A DNA stretch of 64,000 nt from an archaeon. GTDB lineage: Archaea; Thermoproteota; Thermoprotei_A; Marsarchaeales; Marsarchaeaceae. Every line of letters starts with the position of its first letter. Position 1 is the first letter of the stretch. This document shows, piece by piece, positions 32,441 through 42,412 of this stretch. The DNA lies in assembly GCA_021800035.1 (NCBI GenBank), contig JAJYZJ010000001.1, positions 18,236-82,235 of the forward strand, in the 5' to 3' direction. A model generated the notes under the pieces. The model was not told where the DNA came from, made no database searches, and saw only the letters and a list, made by a program, of their open reading frames with translations. Both the position numbers and the translations under genes were made by a program.

Positions 32441-33072
32441 TCTCTAGCCAGCTCGACTAGTTATAGTAGGAATCGTCAGCCGTCTTTGGAAAGACGGCGG
32501 TTTGGCGCAGCGTCAGGGCCAGGCGGATTCCATCGCGCATCCTTCTTTACTAATTTTCCAATATTAGCTTTTCGTAGCAGCCTCTCTTTCGGGACAAAAC
32601 CTGCCAAAACGTCCATGAGGGAGAACTGGTATGTGGCCCCTGGTGCACCATGAACAAAGAAATCACAAACTACCAGTTCGGAATTCGGGATGAATAAGGT
32701 TGGATTGTGTTCCCCGAAAACGTACCAGCTGGATGCCTGTCAGGCCAGTCAAGTAGATAAAGGCGGCGAACGCTTTAAGCAGGCCTCAGTGGGTTCTCTA
32801 TTATCGATTGCTCTTACCTCATTCGCGCAATTGTCTTGGAAAGGATGGGCGTTTGAGGGGGCTCCATGAAGCTTGTTTTAATTGAGTCCGCCCAGTTCCT
32901 ACCTCCTTGTGAGGAGCCTCCCAATCCGAAAGGTTTCTCTTGCACGAACCCCTTTAAACGCCTGAACATTCTTCGCGTTCGAATGGACTTGGTTAGGGAA
33001 AGGTCGCCCTATCTCGCGTGATTTAGCGAACCTCTCAAATCAGACCTCCCCGAGCCCCTCCGTGGCTGTCTC
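32441..33072. other. gene-free interval with a hairpin
   Basis: About 630 nt with no supported gene. It contains the inverted repeat described next and a few AT-rich patches. Confidence 0.5.
32479..32498. promoter_or_regulatory. inverted repeat GCCGTCTTT-GG-AAAGACGGC
   Basis: Two 9-nt perfect arms around a GG centre, about 39-58 nt upstream of the minus-strand gene starting at 32440. Either an operator for that gene or an RNA hairpin. Confidence 0.5.
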
Positions 33073-34293
33073 ATGCAAGAACTATACGCTCGCGCTCTCT
33101 TGCTTGCGCTTAGCACGGTAGCATTGGGAGCATGGGTCATACTCGTTCAGAGGTTTACATTTGGCCTCAGGGCAGCTCCCACGTTGACGGGGACCACCTT
33201 AGCCCGCGAGATTGGCGGAGTTACTGCAATTGTGCCAGCTAGAAACGAAGAGCCGAGAATAAGTCGCTGCATTCAGTCCTTGCTTGCCCAGCCTGAAATC
33301 GGCCACATTGTTGTAGTTGACGATTCATCAACTGACGGTACCGCGTCCGCGGTAAAAAAGTTTCAGGACGACCGGATTCAACTATTGAGCGTATCGCCGC
33401 CACCTGGGTGGACAGGAAAATCATTTGCATGTTACTGGGGGGCATCGCACTCGCAGTCCGACCTGCTACTCTTCGTTGACGCTGACACCATTCTAGCGCC
33501 AGGTGCGGTTTCCAGCGCTTTGGCGCTCATGCGCACGCGCAACCTCTCCGCCGTTTCTGCGGTCGGAGAGCTGAGATGCGCAACCCTTTGGGACAAAGTG
33601 GCCACCCCTTTCATGTTTGGCCTGCTCAACTCCTTTATTAAAATGGGCGATGTGGCTCGACCCGACAGGCACGCAGGTTACCTTTACGGAAGTTTCATTT
33701 TGGTGTCCGCGCGGGCCTACATCGATATAGGCGGGCACAAGAGCGTGCGCTCCGAACTGGTTGAAGATCGAGCCTTGGGGAGGCTGCTCAAGGACAGGGG
33801 CCACAGAATCGAAATTGCGAGAGCAGGAAAGCTGGTATCAGCAGAGTGGGCACCCGGCTTCCGCAAGGGTTTGAATGCGCTCGGAAGAATATCGATTCAA
33901 CCTCTCAAGAGGAATCGGAAGTACGGCCTCGGATTCGTCTTTGCTCTGACAATGCTCTTCGCTCTTCCTTTCGCTGCATTAGTGGGGGCATTCACCTCTG
34001 GCACCGATTTCCGGCTTTTGTTTGCAATAACTGCCGGAGGTTCGTTCGTGTGCACGCTGACCATGTGCATAATATCGGCAAAACTGATTGGAAGCTCGAC
34101 GCTTTGCAGTCTGCTCTTCCCTCTTCCCGAGATTGTTATGGCCGCCGTCTTCTGGGCTACGCTCCTCCTGCCACCGCGGTCGTCTAAGGTAATATGGAAC
34201 GGGCGTATCTATCAGCGAATTGAAAGAGAGATTCAGGACTGCACTCACGGCGAGGAGGCTCGCGCATGCCGCCTGGGTATAGATCGATCCTGA
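33073..34293 (+). CDS. family 2 glycosyltransferase, membrane-bound (CrtQ/HpnB-like)
   Basis: 406 aa. N-terminal helix (LLLALSTVALGAWVILV), then a GT-A domain with TAIVPARNEE, VVDDSSTDGT and LLFVDADT (metal site), and ELVEDRALGRLL. Three C-terminal helices and the end motif VIWNGRIYQR, typical of carotenoid or hopanoid-associated transferases. It probably acts at the inner membrane face on a lipid acceptor. ATG start; monocistronic. Confidence 0.88.
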   Translation: MQELYARALLLALSTVALGAWVILVQRFTFGLRAAPTLTGTTLAREIGGVTAIVPARNEEPRISRCIQSLLAQPEIGHIVVVDDSSTDGTASAVKKFQDDRIQLLSVSPPPGWTGKSFACYWGASHSQSDLLLFVDADTILAPGAVSSALALMRTRNLSAVSAVGELRCATLWDKVATPFMFGLLNSFIKMGDVARPDRHAGYLYGSFILVSARAYIDIGGHKSVRSELVEDRALGRLLKDRGHRIEIARAGKLVSAEWAPGFRKGLNALGRISIQPLKRNRKYGLGFVFALTMLFALPFAALVGAFTSGTDFRLLFAITAGGSFVCTLTMCIISAKLIGSSTLCSLLFPLPEIVMAAVFWATLLLPPRSSKVIWNGRIYQRIEREIQDCTHGEEARACRLGIDRS

Positions 34294-34392
34294 TTAGATT
34301 TTTTGTCACGCCTGAATTATTAATCACGCCTGCATCGAGCGGAAAGGAGAAGAAGCCTCAAATCATGGTGCGGGAGTGACGTTTGGTTACAG

Positions 34393-36309
34393 TTGAAAGC
34401 AGAAGATCTCTATCGACTGGTAATGTACTCTGACCCGAGAATCAGTGCAAGGGGGGACGTTGCATTCATCAGGACTTCGATAGATAAGGACGGTGACAGA
34501 TATCGTTCTGACATCTATCTTCTCCGCAGAGGACGAATTCAGCAGCTCACTCGCTCAGGCGGTTCATTGGGTTCGCTTGCCTGGTCTCCGAGTGGTCGAA
34601 AGTTGGGCTACGTACACACCGAAAAGACTTCGGGCAAGCCGGTAACAACCCTGCGGATACTGGCTCTCTATGGAGGAGAACCTGAGACTATTGTCAGAGA
34701 AGAAGGCCTGAGAATTGCGGGACCTACGTGGCTCGATGAGAACACTTTGATCATTTCAAAGCAGATAAAGGAAGCCGGGGAAGGGGACTCGAAGAAGATA
34801 CGAAAGATAAGGTACAGGATGGACGCGGAGGGCTATTTTCACGACAGGCAGATGCACTTGTTCAGGGTTAGCACTAGAACGCGGAAAGCGAGGCAGCTCA
34901 CGAGCGGAGCGTATGATGTCACGAGTTTCGATATTGACAGGAACTTGGCTAGGGCGGTCTTTGCCGCGAATATGGAGTCCGACGCCGAAACTTCTGTGGT
35001 CAAGCATATCTATGAGGTGGCTCTTGGTGGCGGAACCGTACGCAGGTTGCTCGAATGGAAGGGTCCGATAACGACCCTGCGTTTGTCGCACGACGGCCAG
35101 CGGCTAGCATTTATCGGTCACGACATGGCAAAGGGAATTTCGACCAATACCAAGCTCTACCTGCTCCCAGCGACGGGAGCAAGTTCGCCGGAGCCGCTCA
35201 CCCAGTCCCTCGACCGGTCGCTTGAGAACTCTCTCAACACAGACTCCCGAGCGAGAGGGGTGGACCCTAGTCCAGTTTGGAGCAGTGATGATAGCCGTGT
35301 GTACTATATATACACTGATGGGCAAACTTCCAGACTGGGATACTACTCCTTCAACAGCGGCTCAACTGGAGTGGTGGATACCGGTGAACTCGTGGTCGAG
35401 GGCTATGATGCGCGTCTGGGCAAGATTTGCTTCACAGCGATGGCCTGGGATCATCCGGCAGAGCTCTTCTCGATTGAAGAAGGAATTGGGAAGGTCGAGC
35501 GTATTACGACAGAGGCATCGGAGTCTGTATCCAAGTTTGGCTTAAAGAGGCCCGAAAAGGTGCGTTTCGTGGCAAGTGACGGAGTAGAGCTGGACGGCTG
35601 GTTTCTTGCTTCGAGCGCCCAGCCCACAAAGGGAACAGTTCTAGAGATTCACGGAGGACCCAGGACCGCATATGGAGAACTTTTCATGTTTGAATTCCAC
35701 TATCTTGCATCATCAGGTTACAACGTGATATTCTGCAACCCGAGAGGTAGTTCCGGATACGGACAGGATTTCGCTTCAGCAGTGGTCGGGCACTACGGAG
35801 AGCGTGATTACAAAGACATTATGGAATTCGTAAGCTATATGGTCTCAGCGAAATCGCTGGACGGCTCAAAACTCTATCTCACTGGCGGTTCATATGGTGG
35901 CTTTATGACAAACTGGATTGTGGGACACTCAGATATATTCAGGGCTGCAGTAACCCAGCGATCTATTTCAAACTGGGTAAGCTTTCATGGAACAAGCGAT
36001 ATCGGTTTCACGTTCGGCCCGGACCAGATAGGAGCAAGGCCATGGGAAGACTACCAGAAGCTCTGGGACAAGTCACCATTAAAATATGTGCAAAACGTAA
36101 AGACGCCTATACTAATTCATCATGCGGAGCAGGACTACCGATGCCCGATTGAGCAAGGTGAGCAGTTCTTTACTGCACTTCGGCAGCTTGGAAAAGAGGC
36201 CGAGTTCGTGTCTGTGCCAGAAGAAAGCCACGAACTTTCTAGGTCGGGCAAACCGAGCAGAAGGGTCTCACGCCTGAAAGATATTTCAGGATGGTTTGAT
36301 TCGCACTAG
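34393..36309 (+). CDS. S9-family (acylaminoacyl) peptidase
   Basis: 638-aa cytoplasmic serine peptidase. The N-terminal 370 residues are a seven-bladed propeller (YLLRRGRIQQLT, WSPSGRKLGYV). The C-terminal alpha/beta hydrolase shows the nucleophile in GGSYGGFMTNW, the acid in HHAEQDYRCPIEQ and the histidine in EESHELSRSG. It removes acylated residues or short peptides. TTG start 34393. No secretion signal. Confidence 0.95.
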   Translation: MKAEDLYRLVMYSDPRISARGDVAFIRTSIDKDGDRYRSDIYLLRRGRIQQLTRSGGSLGSLAWSPSGRKLGYVHTEKTSGKPVTTLRILALYGGEPETIVREEGLRIAGPTWLDENTLIISKQIKEAGEGDSKKIRKIRYRMDAEGYFHDRQMHLFRVSTRTRKARQLTSGAYDVTSFDIDRNLARAVFAANMESDAETSVVKHIYEVALGGGTVRRLLEWKGPITTLRLSHDGQRLAFIGHDMAKGISTNTKLYLLPATGASSPEPLTQSLDRSLENSLNTDSRARGVDPSPVWSSDDSRVYYIYTDGQTSRLGYYSFNSGSTGVVDTGELVVEGYDARLGKICFTAMAWDHPAELFSIEEGIGKVERITTEASESVSKFGLKRPEKVRFVASDGVELDGWFLASSAQPTKGTVLEIHGGPRTAYGELFMFEFHYLASSGYNVIFCNPRGSSGYGQDFASAVVGHYGERDYKDIMEFVSYMVSAKSLDGSKLYLTGGSYGGFMTNWIVGHSDIFRAAVTQRSISNWVSFHGTSDIGFTFGPDQIGARPWEDYQKLWDKSPLKYVQNVKTPILIHHAEQDYRCPIEQGEQFFTALRQLGKEAEFVSVPEESHELSRSGKPSRRVSRLKDISGWFDSH

Positions 36310-36455
36310 CGCCGAATACACGGCTGGAACGCGGAACATGGCTGAACAAAACATCGAACGGCGGATTCTGTTGCCAGCCGTGTGAACGGAGGGAGCAGAA
36401 CAAGGCGGGTTCGTGCTTATCTGGACCCTCATTATGGAATGAACCCGAAAGAAGT

Positions 36456-37208
36456 TTGTGCAGAATGTTTGGAATTCAGGGGAAACCGAAACTTGCCTCT
36501 GACCTGCAGGAATCCCTTATGCGGGCCGCGGCCGGGGACAGGCTCTCCTCCAGTAAAAACGTGCGGCACAAGGATGGGTGGGGAGGGGTGTGGCTGTCCA
36601 GTGAAGAGCAAAAGTATTACCGAACTACCAAGCCGATTTTCGAAGACCAAAGTGCCAGAAATTTTTTTGATCTGAAGTCGGTCACCATCTGGGGACTCTC
36701 CCACGCAAGGGCTGCCGCCAAAGGCGAGCCGATTCGCAACTCACTTGACTCGCACCCGTTCGCTGTCCACTGCGGTGAGGACCTTCTATACATCACGCAC
36801 AACGGTCACATAGCGAAGGAGAGAATCTCAAGCTCTTTAGGGATTGACCCGCTTCACCTGAACGACACGGAGGTTTTTGCGCTACTCGTGGCGAGCATGG
36901 AAGGCAACGTTCAGACCAGGCTTGAGAGAGCCACTCGCGCGGTTCGAGAGAGTGAAGGGAACCAGGGAGGACTAAACCTATTGGCACTGAGAGTGTCCCA
37001 TGACGGAGCTACAGACCTACACTATTACTCGGACTTCCCTGACAGAGATAAGCAGCTTTACTATTCGCTCTACGTAGCCAGACTTGAAGACGGTAAAGCG
37101 GTTATGTCCTCTACCGTGGCGCTTGAAGCCGGTCTGATTGGAGCCCATGGTGAGGTGCTAAATCCAAATCTGGAAAAGGTGCCTCTCCGACAATGGTACA
37201 AACTCTAG
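36456..37208 (+). CDS. class II glutamine amidotransferase (YafJ-like)
   Basis: 250 aa. TTG start gives M-C-R-M-F-G with Cys2 as the N-terminal nucleophile once Met is removed. Other active-site parts: KDGWGGVW, LSHARAAAKGEP and YITHNGHIA. This is the stand-alone YafJ-type GATase without a synthetase domain; a role in removing or transferring amide nitrogen is expected, but the substrate is unknown. The residue order makes the unusual TTG start secure. Confidence 0.9.
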   Translation: MCRMFGIQGKPKLASDLQESLMRAAAGDRLSSSKNVRHKDGWGGVWLSSEEQKYYRTTKPIFEDQSARNFFDLKSVTIWGLSHARAAAKGEPIRNSLDSHPFAVHCGEDLLYITHNGHIAKERISSSLGIDPLHLNDTEVFALLVASMEGNVQTRLERATRAVRESEGNQGGLNLLALRVSHDGATDLHYYSDFPDRDKQLYYSLYVARLEDGKAVMSSTVALEAGLIGAHGEVLNPNLEKVPLRQWYKL

Positions 37209-37272
37209 CGCCATCCAGGGCAAACTAGATTGCGCTGTTGGTCGAGCAGATTACCCGTCTTGCCAATCGGAG

Positions 37273-37629
37273 TTAGGCCGGAGACAGCAGTTTTGTTTCC
37301 TCTTCCTTGCGTTCAAGGCTTGCCAGCCTGTTATCTATCCTCGTGACCTGAGCAGTAAGAAATCTCCTATAGTAACCGAGGAAGTCGCGCTGTTCTATCA
37401 GGGTCCTCCTGTCGATACCGTCGGCTAGTTCCCTGACCGATTTCGCAGTATCTTCGAATGCGTCCCCGAGCGCACGCGCGAACCGGGGTGTCACCGTATC
37501 AGCCGACCTTTCCAGTCCATTTCCCAGGGCGCCCGCGAGTTTGAAGAATCCATCTGCGAGAAGCTTTGCGTGCTTTTTCAATCCCGAAGTGTCGCGTTCG
37601 CGCTGCTGGGCTTCCTGTTCTTCGGACAT
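37273..37629 (-). CDS. hypothetical helical protein
   Basis: 118 aa, almost entirely charged helix with no cysteine. A polar N-terminus precedes a weakly amphipathic segment (LLADGFFKLAGALGNGLE) and a helical pair (RRTLIEQRDFLGYYRRFLTAQVTRIDNRLASLERKEEE shortened: residues about 75-112). Probably coiled coil. No family recognised. ATG start; it follows the next minus-strand gene by 60 nt. Confidence 0.65.
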   Translation of the reverse strand: MSEEQEAQQRERDTSGLKKHAKLLADGFFKLAGALGNGLERSADTVTPRFARALGDAFEDTAKSVRELADGIDRRTLIEQRDFLGYYRRFLTAQVTRIDNRLASLERKEEETKLLSPA

Positions 37630-37690
37630 TGCAGCTCAGTATATGCTTCCAGTGCGTCTTATTAACTTTTTCACTAGTTCATATGTAGTA

Positions 37691-37939
37691 TCAGTGGCCT
37701 CTCTTCTTTACGTACCATTCCAGTTCCTTCTCTACAAGCATCTTGCATGAGAGCACCTTGTCCGCTTGGCTCGGAGCTATCTTGCGGTCGGCGAGGGCCC
37801 TATCGCAATTTCTCACGTATTCCCTAAAGCGTTTTATGGTGTCTTCATTATACTCTGAGCGCTTGAGGGTAGAGAGATTTGCGGTGTACTCTGTCTCAAG
37901 CATTTTCACGAGCTGACCTATTGTTGACCCTCTGAACAC
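37691..37939 (-). CDS. small hypothetical helical protein
   Basis: 82 aa, helical and basic, with two cysteines (YVRNCDRALA and VLSCKMLVEKELEWY). No recognised family. Probably shares a transcript with the helical gene downstream at 37273-37629. Confidence 0.6.
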   Translation of the reverse strand: MFRGSTIGQLVKMLETEYTANLSTLKRSEYNEDTIKRFREYVRNCDRALADRKIAPSQADKVLSCKMLVEKELEWYVKKRGH

Positions 37940-38302
37940 ATGGTCAAAGTTCAGAGCGGACTAATAAAGAATGTTGAGTGTGGTCAGGTTCGTCTACATG
38001 GTAGAGCCCGCGGAACAGATTGGTACGAGTGCAACGAGAGCCTGATGAATTTGGGCCAGTGGATTACTCGCATGTAAGATTCTAACTGCTAGGATTCGCC
38101 TGAGAAGTACCAAGGTTCCTCGCGGCAGGAATCGCGCTGCAGTTTAATTCCAGCAGTCTGCCCGGTCAACCATGCTACAACCAAAATGAGGTCCGCCATG
38201 CTCACTAGTAGACCATTGATTCTCCTCTGTGAAAGGCTCCGCCGCAAGCAAAAGTCGACAGTTTTTATATTCGATTACGGATAAAGCTAAGCTGGAATTA
38301 TT
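37940..38302. other. gene-free interval before lysA
   Basis: About 360 nt with no gene. Holds the lysA promoter: GTTTTTATAT at 38261-38270, about 35 nt upstream of TTG 38303. Confidence 0.5.
38261..38270 (+). promoter_or_regulatory. TATA box of lysA
   Basis: GTTTTTATAT, about 35-40 nt upstream of the TTG start. Confidence 0.55.
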
Positions 38303-39595
38303 TTGATTGTAGAGGACAAACAGCCTTGTAATATCTCGGGAAATGGTTTGGAGATGGATGGACTCAGTCTCACCACTCTGGCAGACCGTTTCGGGACCCC
38401 TCTCTACGTCACTTCCGAAAGAAGGTTAAGGGAAAACTACAGGAGACTTGCCGAGGCATTCTCCAGCTCTAAGGATGGAGTAAGAATCAACTACGCAGTA
38501 AAGGCAAACTCTAATCCCGCAGTTATTTCAGTCCTCAGACAGGAGGGTGCTGGTGCAGACGTATCCTCCATTGGCGAGCTTCTTGTGGCGAGGTCCGCAG
38601 GTCTATCACCGGAAAAAATCCTCTTCTCGGCGAACTTCGCTCCGAAATCCGAGCTAGAGTATGCCGCCTTGTCCGGAACAACCCTGAATTTTGACAGTCT
38701 AGACCAGTTCCTCAAGGTGGCGGATCTGTGCACCTCTTCGACGGTATCGTTTCGCATCAATCCCGGTGAGGGTAAGGGGGAGTATCCGGGGATTACCACT
38801 GCGGGGAAGGATGCGAAATTCGGTATTCCTGCAGACAGAGCTGCCGAAGCCTACGCGAGAGCCAAAGCGGCGGGTGTCAAGAAGTTTGGGATACATATGA
38901 TGACCGGGTCCAATGTGCTGGATGAAACCTATCTACCTCGCATGACTTCGATCCTGCTCGAGATCGCTTCGAGAATTTGCAAGGGAGTCGCACTGAAATT
39001 TGACTTTGTTGATCTTGGTGGCGGACTGGGAGTACCGTATCATGCAGACCAGCCTCCCCTGAATATTGCCAAGGTTGGACGACAGGTGGTTGAAGTATTT
39101 ACGTCCAAATGCGAAGAATACGAGCTAGGCAATCCTGTGCTTACCTTGGAACCCGGCAGATACCTTGTTGCAGATACTACTGTGCTTCTGGGGCGGGTTA
39201 ATTCCATCAAGAGATACGAGAAAGTATTCATAGGCACTGACGTTGGTATGAATCAGTTATTGCGACCTGCGCTTTACGGAGCCTACCACGAGGTTGCTGT
39301 TGCTAATAGGCCAGGCGAGATGAGATCGCTAAGGGCTGACCTAGTTGGGCAAATTTGTGAAAATACCGATATACTTGCGAGAGACAGGAATCTTCCCCCT
39401 GTGGAGGAAGGCGACATAGTGGTGTTTTATGATTGCGGGGCATACGGTTATTCAATGAGCAACAACTATAACGGCAGACCAAGGGCCGCAGAAGTAATCG
39501 TTTCTCCCCAGGCCCGTGCCCATTTGACTAGGCAACGAGAAGACAATTCCGAATTGACGAGAGGAACGATAGTTCCTCCGCATCTGTTACGTTGA
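38303..39595 (+). CDS. lysA: diaminopimelate decarboxylase
   Basis: 430-aa PLP enzyme making lysine from meso-diaminopimelate. The PLP lysine is in YAVKANSNP; other motifs are GGGLGVPYH, the phosphate loop of LEPGRY, and the substrate cysteine in QICENTDILARD. The usual GIHCHIGS motif reads GIHMMTGS. TTG start; ATG 38348 is an alternative. Most TACK archaea use LysW-dependent lysine synthesis, so a DAP-type enzyme is informative, though related decarboxylases with other substrates exist. Confidence 0.88.
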   Translation: MIVEDKQPCNISGNGLEMDGLSLTTLADRFGTPLYVTSERRLRENYRRLAEAFSSSKDGVRINYAVKANSNPAVISVLRQEGAGADVSSIGELLVARSAGLSPEKILFSANFAPKSELEYAALSGTTLNFDSLDQFLKVADLCTSSTVSFRINPGEGKGEYPGITTAGKDAKFGIPADRAAEAYARAKAAGVKKFGIHMMTGSNVLDETYLPRMTSILLEIASRICKGVALKFDFVDLGGGLGVPYHADQPPLNIAKVGRQVVEVFTSKCEEYELGNPVLTLEPGRYLVADTTVLLGRVNSIKRYEKVFIGTDVGMNQLLRPALYGAYHEVAVANRPGEMRSLRADLVGQICENTDILARDRNLPPVEEGDIVVFYDCGAYGYSMSNNYNGRPRAAEVIVSPQARAHLTRQREDNSELTRGTIVPPHLLR

Positions 39596-39883
39596 CAGTC
39601 GAGAATCCTAGGTAGATAGCGTAGCCGCACACTCGTCGCAACTTAAGCCGAGACATTGGCGGCAGGGCTGTTTGCGCGGGGGAAGTTTTCGTAAGAGAGG
39701 AGAGATGAAGCCAATTCCCACAGTTTCCGAAAAGGTGAAGAAGCGCGTATTGCGGCGTTCAGCGTAGAGAGATGCATTAGATGCAGTAACCGCAGGAACC
39801 GCTTCGAACCTGAAATTGTAGAGGCTATGAATAGCTGGCTCGAAGACAATTTAAGTATAGGGCACCATCCGTAACCGAGTCCC
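39596..39883. other. interval with a startless Cys-containing frame
   Basis: A plus-strand frame (39695-39874) reads like protein in its second half (FSVERCIRCSNRRNRFEPE..., stop TAA 39872) but has no ATG, GTG or TTG. It could be a remnant of a small zinc-binding gene. TTTAAGTATA at 39850-39859 is the probable TATA box of sqdB. Confidence 0.35.
39850..39859 (+). promoter_or_regulatory. TATA box of sqdB/agl3
   Basis: TTTAAGTATA about 25-30 nt upstream of GTG 39884, consistent with a leaderless transcript. Confidence 0.55.
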
Positions 39884-41056
39884 GTGAAGGTCGCAATCGG
39901 CGGAATAGACGGATACATAGGATGGGCTCTTGCGATTCACTTAGTGCGTAAAGGGCATACCGTCTCGGGCATTGACAGTTTGATTACTAGGAAGAGAGTA
40001 GAGGAGGTCGGCTCTTGGTCTGCCACACCTATTCTAGAGCCCAAAGCTAGGGTTATGGCTGCAGAGGAAATTTTTGGTTCGAGAATCGAGTATGTAGAGG
40101 GAGACCTCACTGACTATGACACAGTGGAATCGTTTCTGGAGGCTACAAAGCCGGACGCTTTCGTGCACCTGGCCGAGCAAAGATCGGCTCCGTATTCGAT
40201 GATAGATGTAAGGCACGCTGTGGAGACCCAGGTCACTAACATAACAAGCAGCCTTAACCTCGTTTACGCAATTCGTGCCAGATGTCCTGAAACTCACCTA
40301 GTCAAAATGGGAACTATGGGGGAGTACGGGACGCCAGCAATTGATATCCCAGAAGGTTTCTTTGAAATTGAGTATCATGGGAGAAAGGACCGCCTTCCTT
40401 TCCCCCGTATGGCAGGTAGCTGGTATCACTGGTCGAAAGTGCACGACAGCGGTAATATGATGTTTGCAAACAAAATCTGGGGCCTGCAAATTACTGATGT
40501 CATGCAAGGAGTGGTCTACGGCACCCGTACGCCCGATATTGTGGACAAGAGGCTGCTCACCCGTTTTGATTTTGATGAAACTTGGGGCACCGCACTCAAC
40601 CGCTTCTGTGCCCAGTCGGTGCTCGGCATTCCGATGACGGTCTACGGAAAGGGAGGACAGACAAGGGGTTACATCAGTCTCGCGGATAGCGTACAATGCC
40701 TCCGAATCGCAATTGAGAATCCACCGAAGAAGGGGGAATACAGGGTGTTTAACCAGTTTGACGAATCTTACTCAGTACTGGCGCTCGCCAGACTCGTGTT
40801 TGACGTGGCCAAAATGAAGGGTTTGGAGCCTTCGATAGCTAATGTCTCAAACCCGCGGGTCGAAGAGGAGAATCATTATTATAATCCGGCGCATGATTCT
40901 CTCATAAAACTCGGCTACAGGAAGACTAGCTCGCTTGAAGCTGAACTGGAAACGATACTGGACGATCTCAAGTGCTACAGATCGAGGCTCCAGGCAAAAA
41001 AGGAAGTCATTTTGCCAAGGACTTACTGGCGTGAGCCGGAGAACTCTCCACGCTGA
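39884..41056 (+). CDS. sqdB: UDP-sulfoquinovose synthase (SqdB/Agl3)
   Basis: 390-aa SDR-type enzyme making UDP-sulfoquinovose from UDP-glucose and sulfite. NAD motif GGIDGYIGWALA at the N-terminus, active-site segments AEQRSAPYSM, VKMGTMGEYGTP and SWYHWSKVHD (YxxxK variant), and the end LPRTYWR, all typical of SqdB. In Sulfolobus the homologue Agl3 makes sulfoquinovose for N-glycans. GTG start. Convergent with galU, which makes the UDP-glucose substrate; the coding ends overlap by 50 nt. Confidence 0.95.
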   Translation: MKVAIGGIDGYIGWALAIHLVRKGHTVSGIDSLITRKRVEEVGSWSATPILEPKARVMAAEEIFGSRIEYVEGDLTDYDTVESFLEATKPDAFVHLAEQRSAPYSMIDVRHAVETQVTNITSSLNLVYAIRARCPETHLVKMGTMGEYGTPAIDIPEGFFEIEYHGRKDRLPFPRMAGSWYHWSKVHDSGNMMFANKIWGLQITDVMQGVVYGTRTPDIVDKRLLTRFDFDETWGTALNRFCAQSVLGIPMTVYGKGGQTRGYISLADSVQCLRIAIENPPKKGEYRVFNQFDESYSVLALARLVFDVAKMKGLEPSIANVSNPRVEEENHYYNPAHDSLIKLGYRKTSSLEAELETILDDLKCYRSRLQAKKEVILPRTYWREPENSPR

Positions 41057-41903
41057 GCCGGGAAATCTCGAGCGAACGCAGATAGTTCTCGGGACTACCC
41101 ACGCTCAGCCATTTGGGAGTGGTTTCGTCGAGTTCTATCGCATAGACTGTCTTCCCTGTGCGGACCATCTCCATCACGCCATCTGTCAGCTCAATCTCGC
41201 CAGTTCTACCCGGTCGAGTGCCTGAAAGCGCGTCCATCAGTGCACTGCCAAACGTATAGACCGCGGTGAGTCCGTGGTTGGAAGGAGGATTTTCAGGCTT
41301 CTCGACCAAAGAATTTACCCTGAGCAGTCGTTCTCCCCCCTTCATTTCATGAGTTCCAGAGACGATTCCGTAGGCCGTGGGGTTCTCGACGACTCTGGTG
41401 AGCACGGTTGCAGAAGGCGCAAAGGTTGTGTGCACTTTGAGCAGCCTTTGGAGAGTCGGGACACCGTTTAGGAGATAACCATCGCCAGCATGTAGAAGAA
41501 AGCTATCCCCTGATACAAACTTCCGTGCCTTGAGTACCGCATCACCGAATCCGTTGGGCAGAGTCTGTTGGACATACTCTATGTTTACATCCGCAAGAAT
41601 CCGTCTCAGCTCCTCCAGCTCTACAGAGTATTTGCTGGCGCCTATGAGGTACTTTATATACGATGGTTCCAGTGTGAAATAATCCTTTACCATATGTTCA
41701 CTCTTGCGTACGACAATACAAAAGGACCTGATTCCAACTCTGTAAAGTTCTTCTAGAATCAGGTGAATTACTGGCTTGAGTGATATCTGTCCATCCGAAC
41801 CTCGGGTAACTAGCGGGAGCATCTCTTTGCGAATCCCCCGCGTCAAGGGTAGCATTCGGGAGCCCTCTCCGGCAGCCGTGATGACGCACTTTTCAATTTT
41901 CAA
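41007..41903 (-). CDS. galU: UTP--glucose-1-phosphate uridylyltransferase
   Basis: 298-aa nucleotidyltransferase. N-terminal signature VITAAGEGSRMLPLT, lysine motif KEMLPLV, GDGYLL (metal site) and VEKPENPPS. It makes UDP-glucose, the direct substrate of the convergent sqdB gene. TTG start; a minus-strand TATA-like CATAAAAG lies near 41962. The last 20 residues (SRLSVESSPAHAS...) lie in the overlap with sqdB and are probably a lineage-specific extension. Confidence 0.93.
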   Translation of the reverse strand: MKIEKCVITAAGEGSRMLPLTRGIRKEMLPLVTRGSDGQISLKPVIHLILEELYRVGIRSFCIVVRKSEHMVKDYFTLEPSYIKYLIGASKYSVELEELRRILADVNIEYVQQTLPNGFGDAVLKARKFVSGDSFLLHAGDGYLLNGVPTLQRLLKVHTTFAPSATVLTRVVENPTAYGIVSGTHEMKGGERLLRVNSLVEKPENPPSNHGLTAVYTFGSALMDALSGTRPGRTGEIELTDGVMEMVRTGKTVYAIELDETTPKWLSVGSPENYLRSLEISRLSVESSPAHASKSLAK

Positions 41904-42412
41904 CTGTCGCGGTCACTACCACCGATATCTTGAAGTTCGGAAATCGGTTGCTCGCTTGGCTTTTATGCATTATGAACCCAGAGTAGCAGTGCCTCTTACA
42001 TAACTCGCTTAAGGTTCGTTTCAGCCGAAATCCTAAGGCTACTGGGGAAGCTTGGAAATGCTGAACAGACGAAACATGTATGCTTGGCTCATGTGGCAAT
42101 TAGGCACCTGGCAATAGACCGACGGGCGTAGACTTACGTCCTCGCTACCGGCCGAAAAGTGCCCCACCGTTCACTTGGATAAACCGGGGCGTGATGTGCG
42201 ATGCGCCTCCCGAAGCCAGAGAATACACCGCTTCTGCAGTATCTCAGGACGGCCGGCCCTGCCTTGCAGGATCTCAGTTCTGGGCTACGTGTCAAACGCG
42301 AAACGCCAATCTGGGAAGTCCACCCAGAGTAGCTGGAACAGAAACGACAGATACTAATTCGGGTGAGTATATCTGTCTCTTTAAGGAATAGAACCCCTGA
42401 GGTATACGTAGA
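41904..42412. other. gene-free interval between galU and the acetyltransferase
   Basis: About 510 nt with no supported gene. Promoter-like AT stretches are seen near 41962 (minus) and 42366-42392 (plus). Confidence 0.5.
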
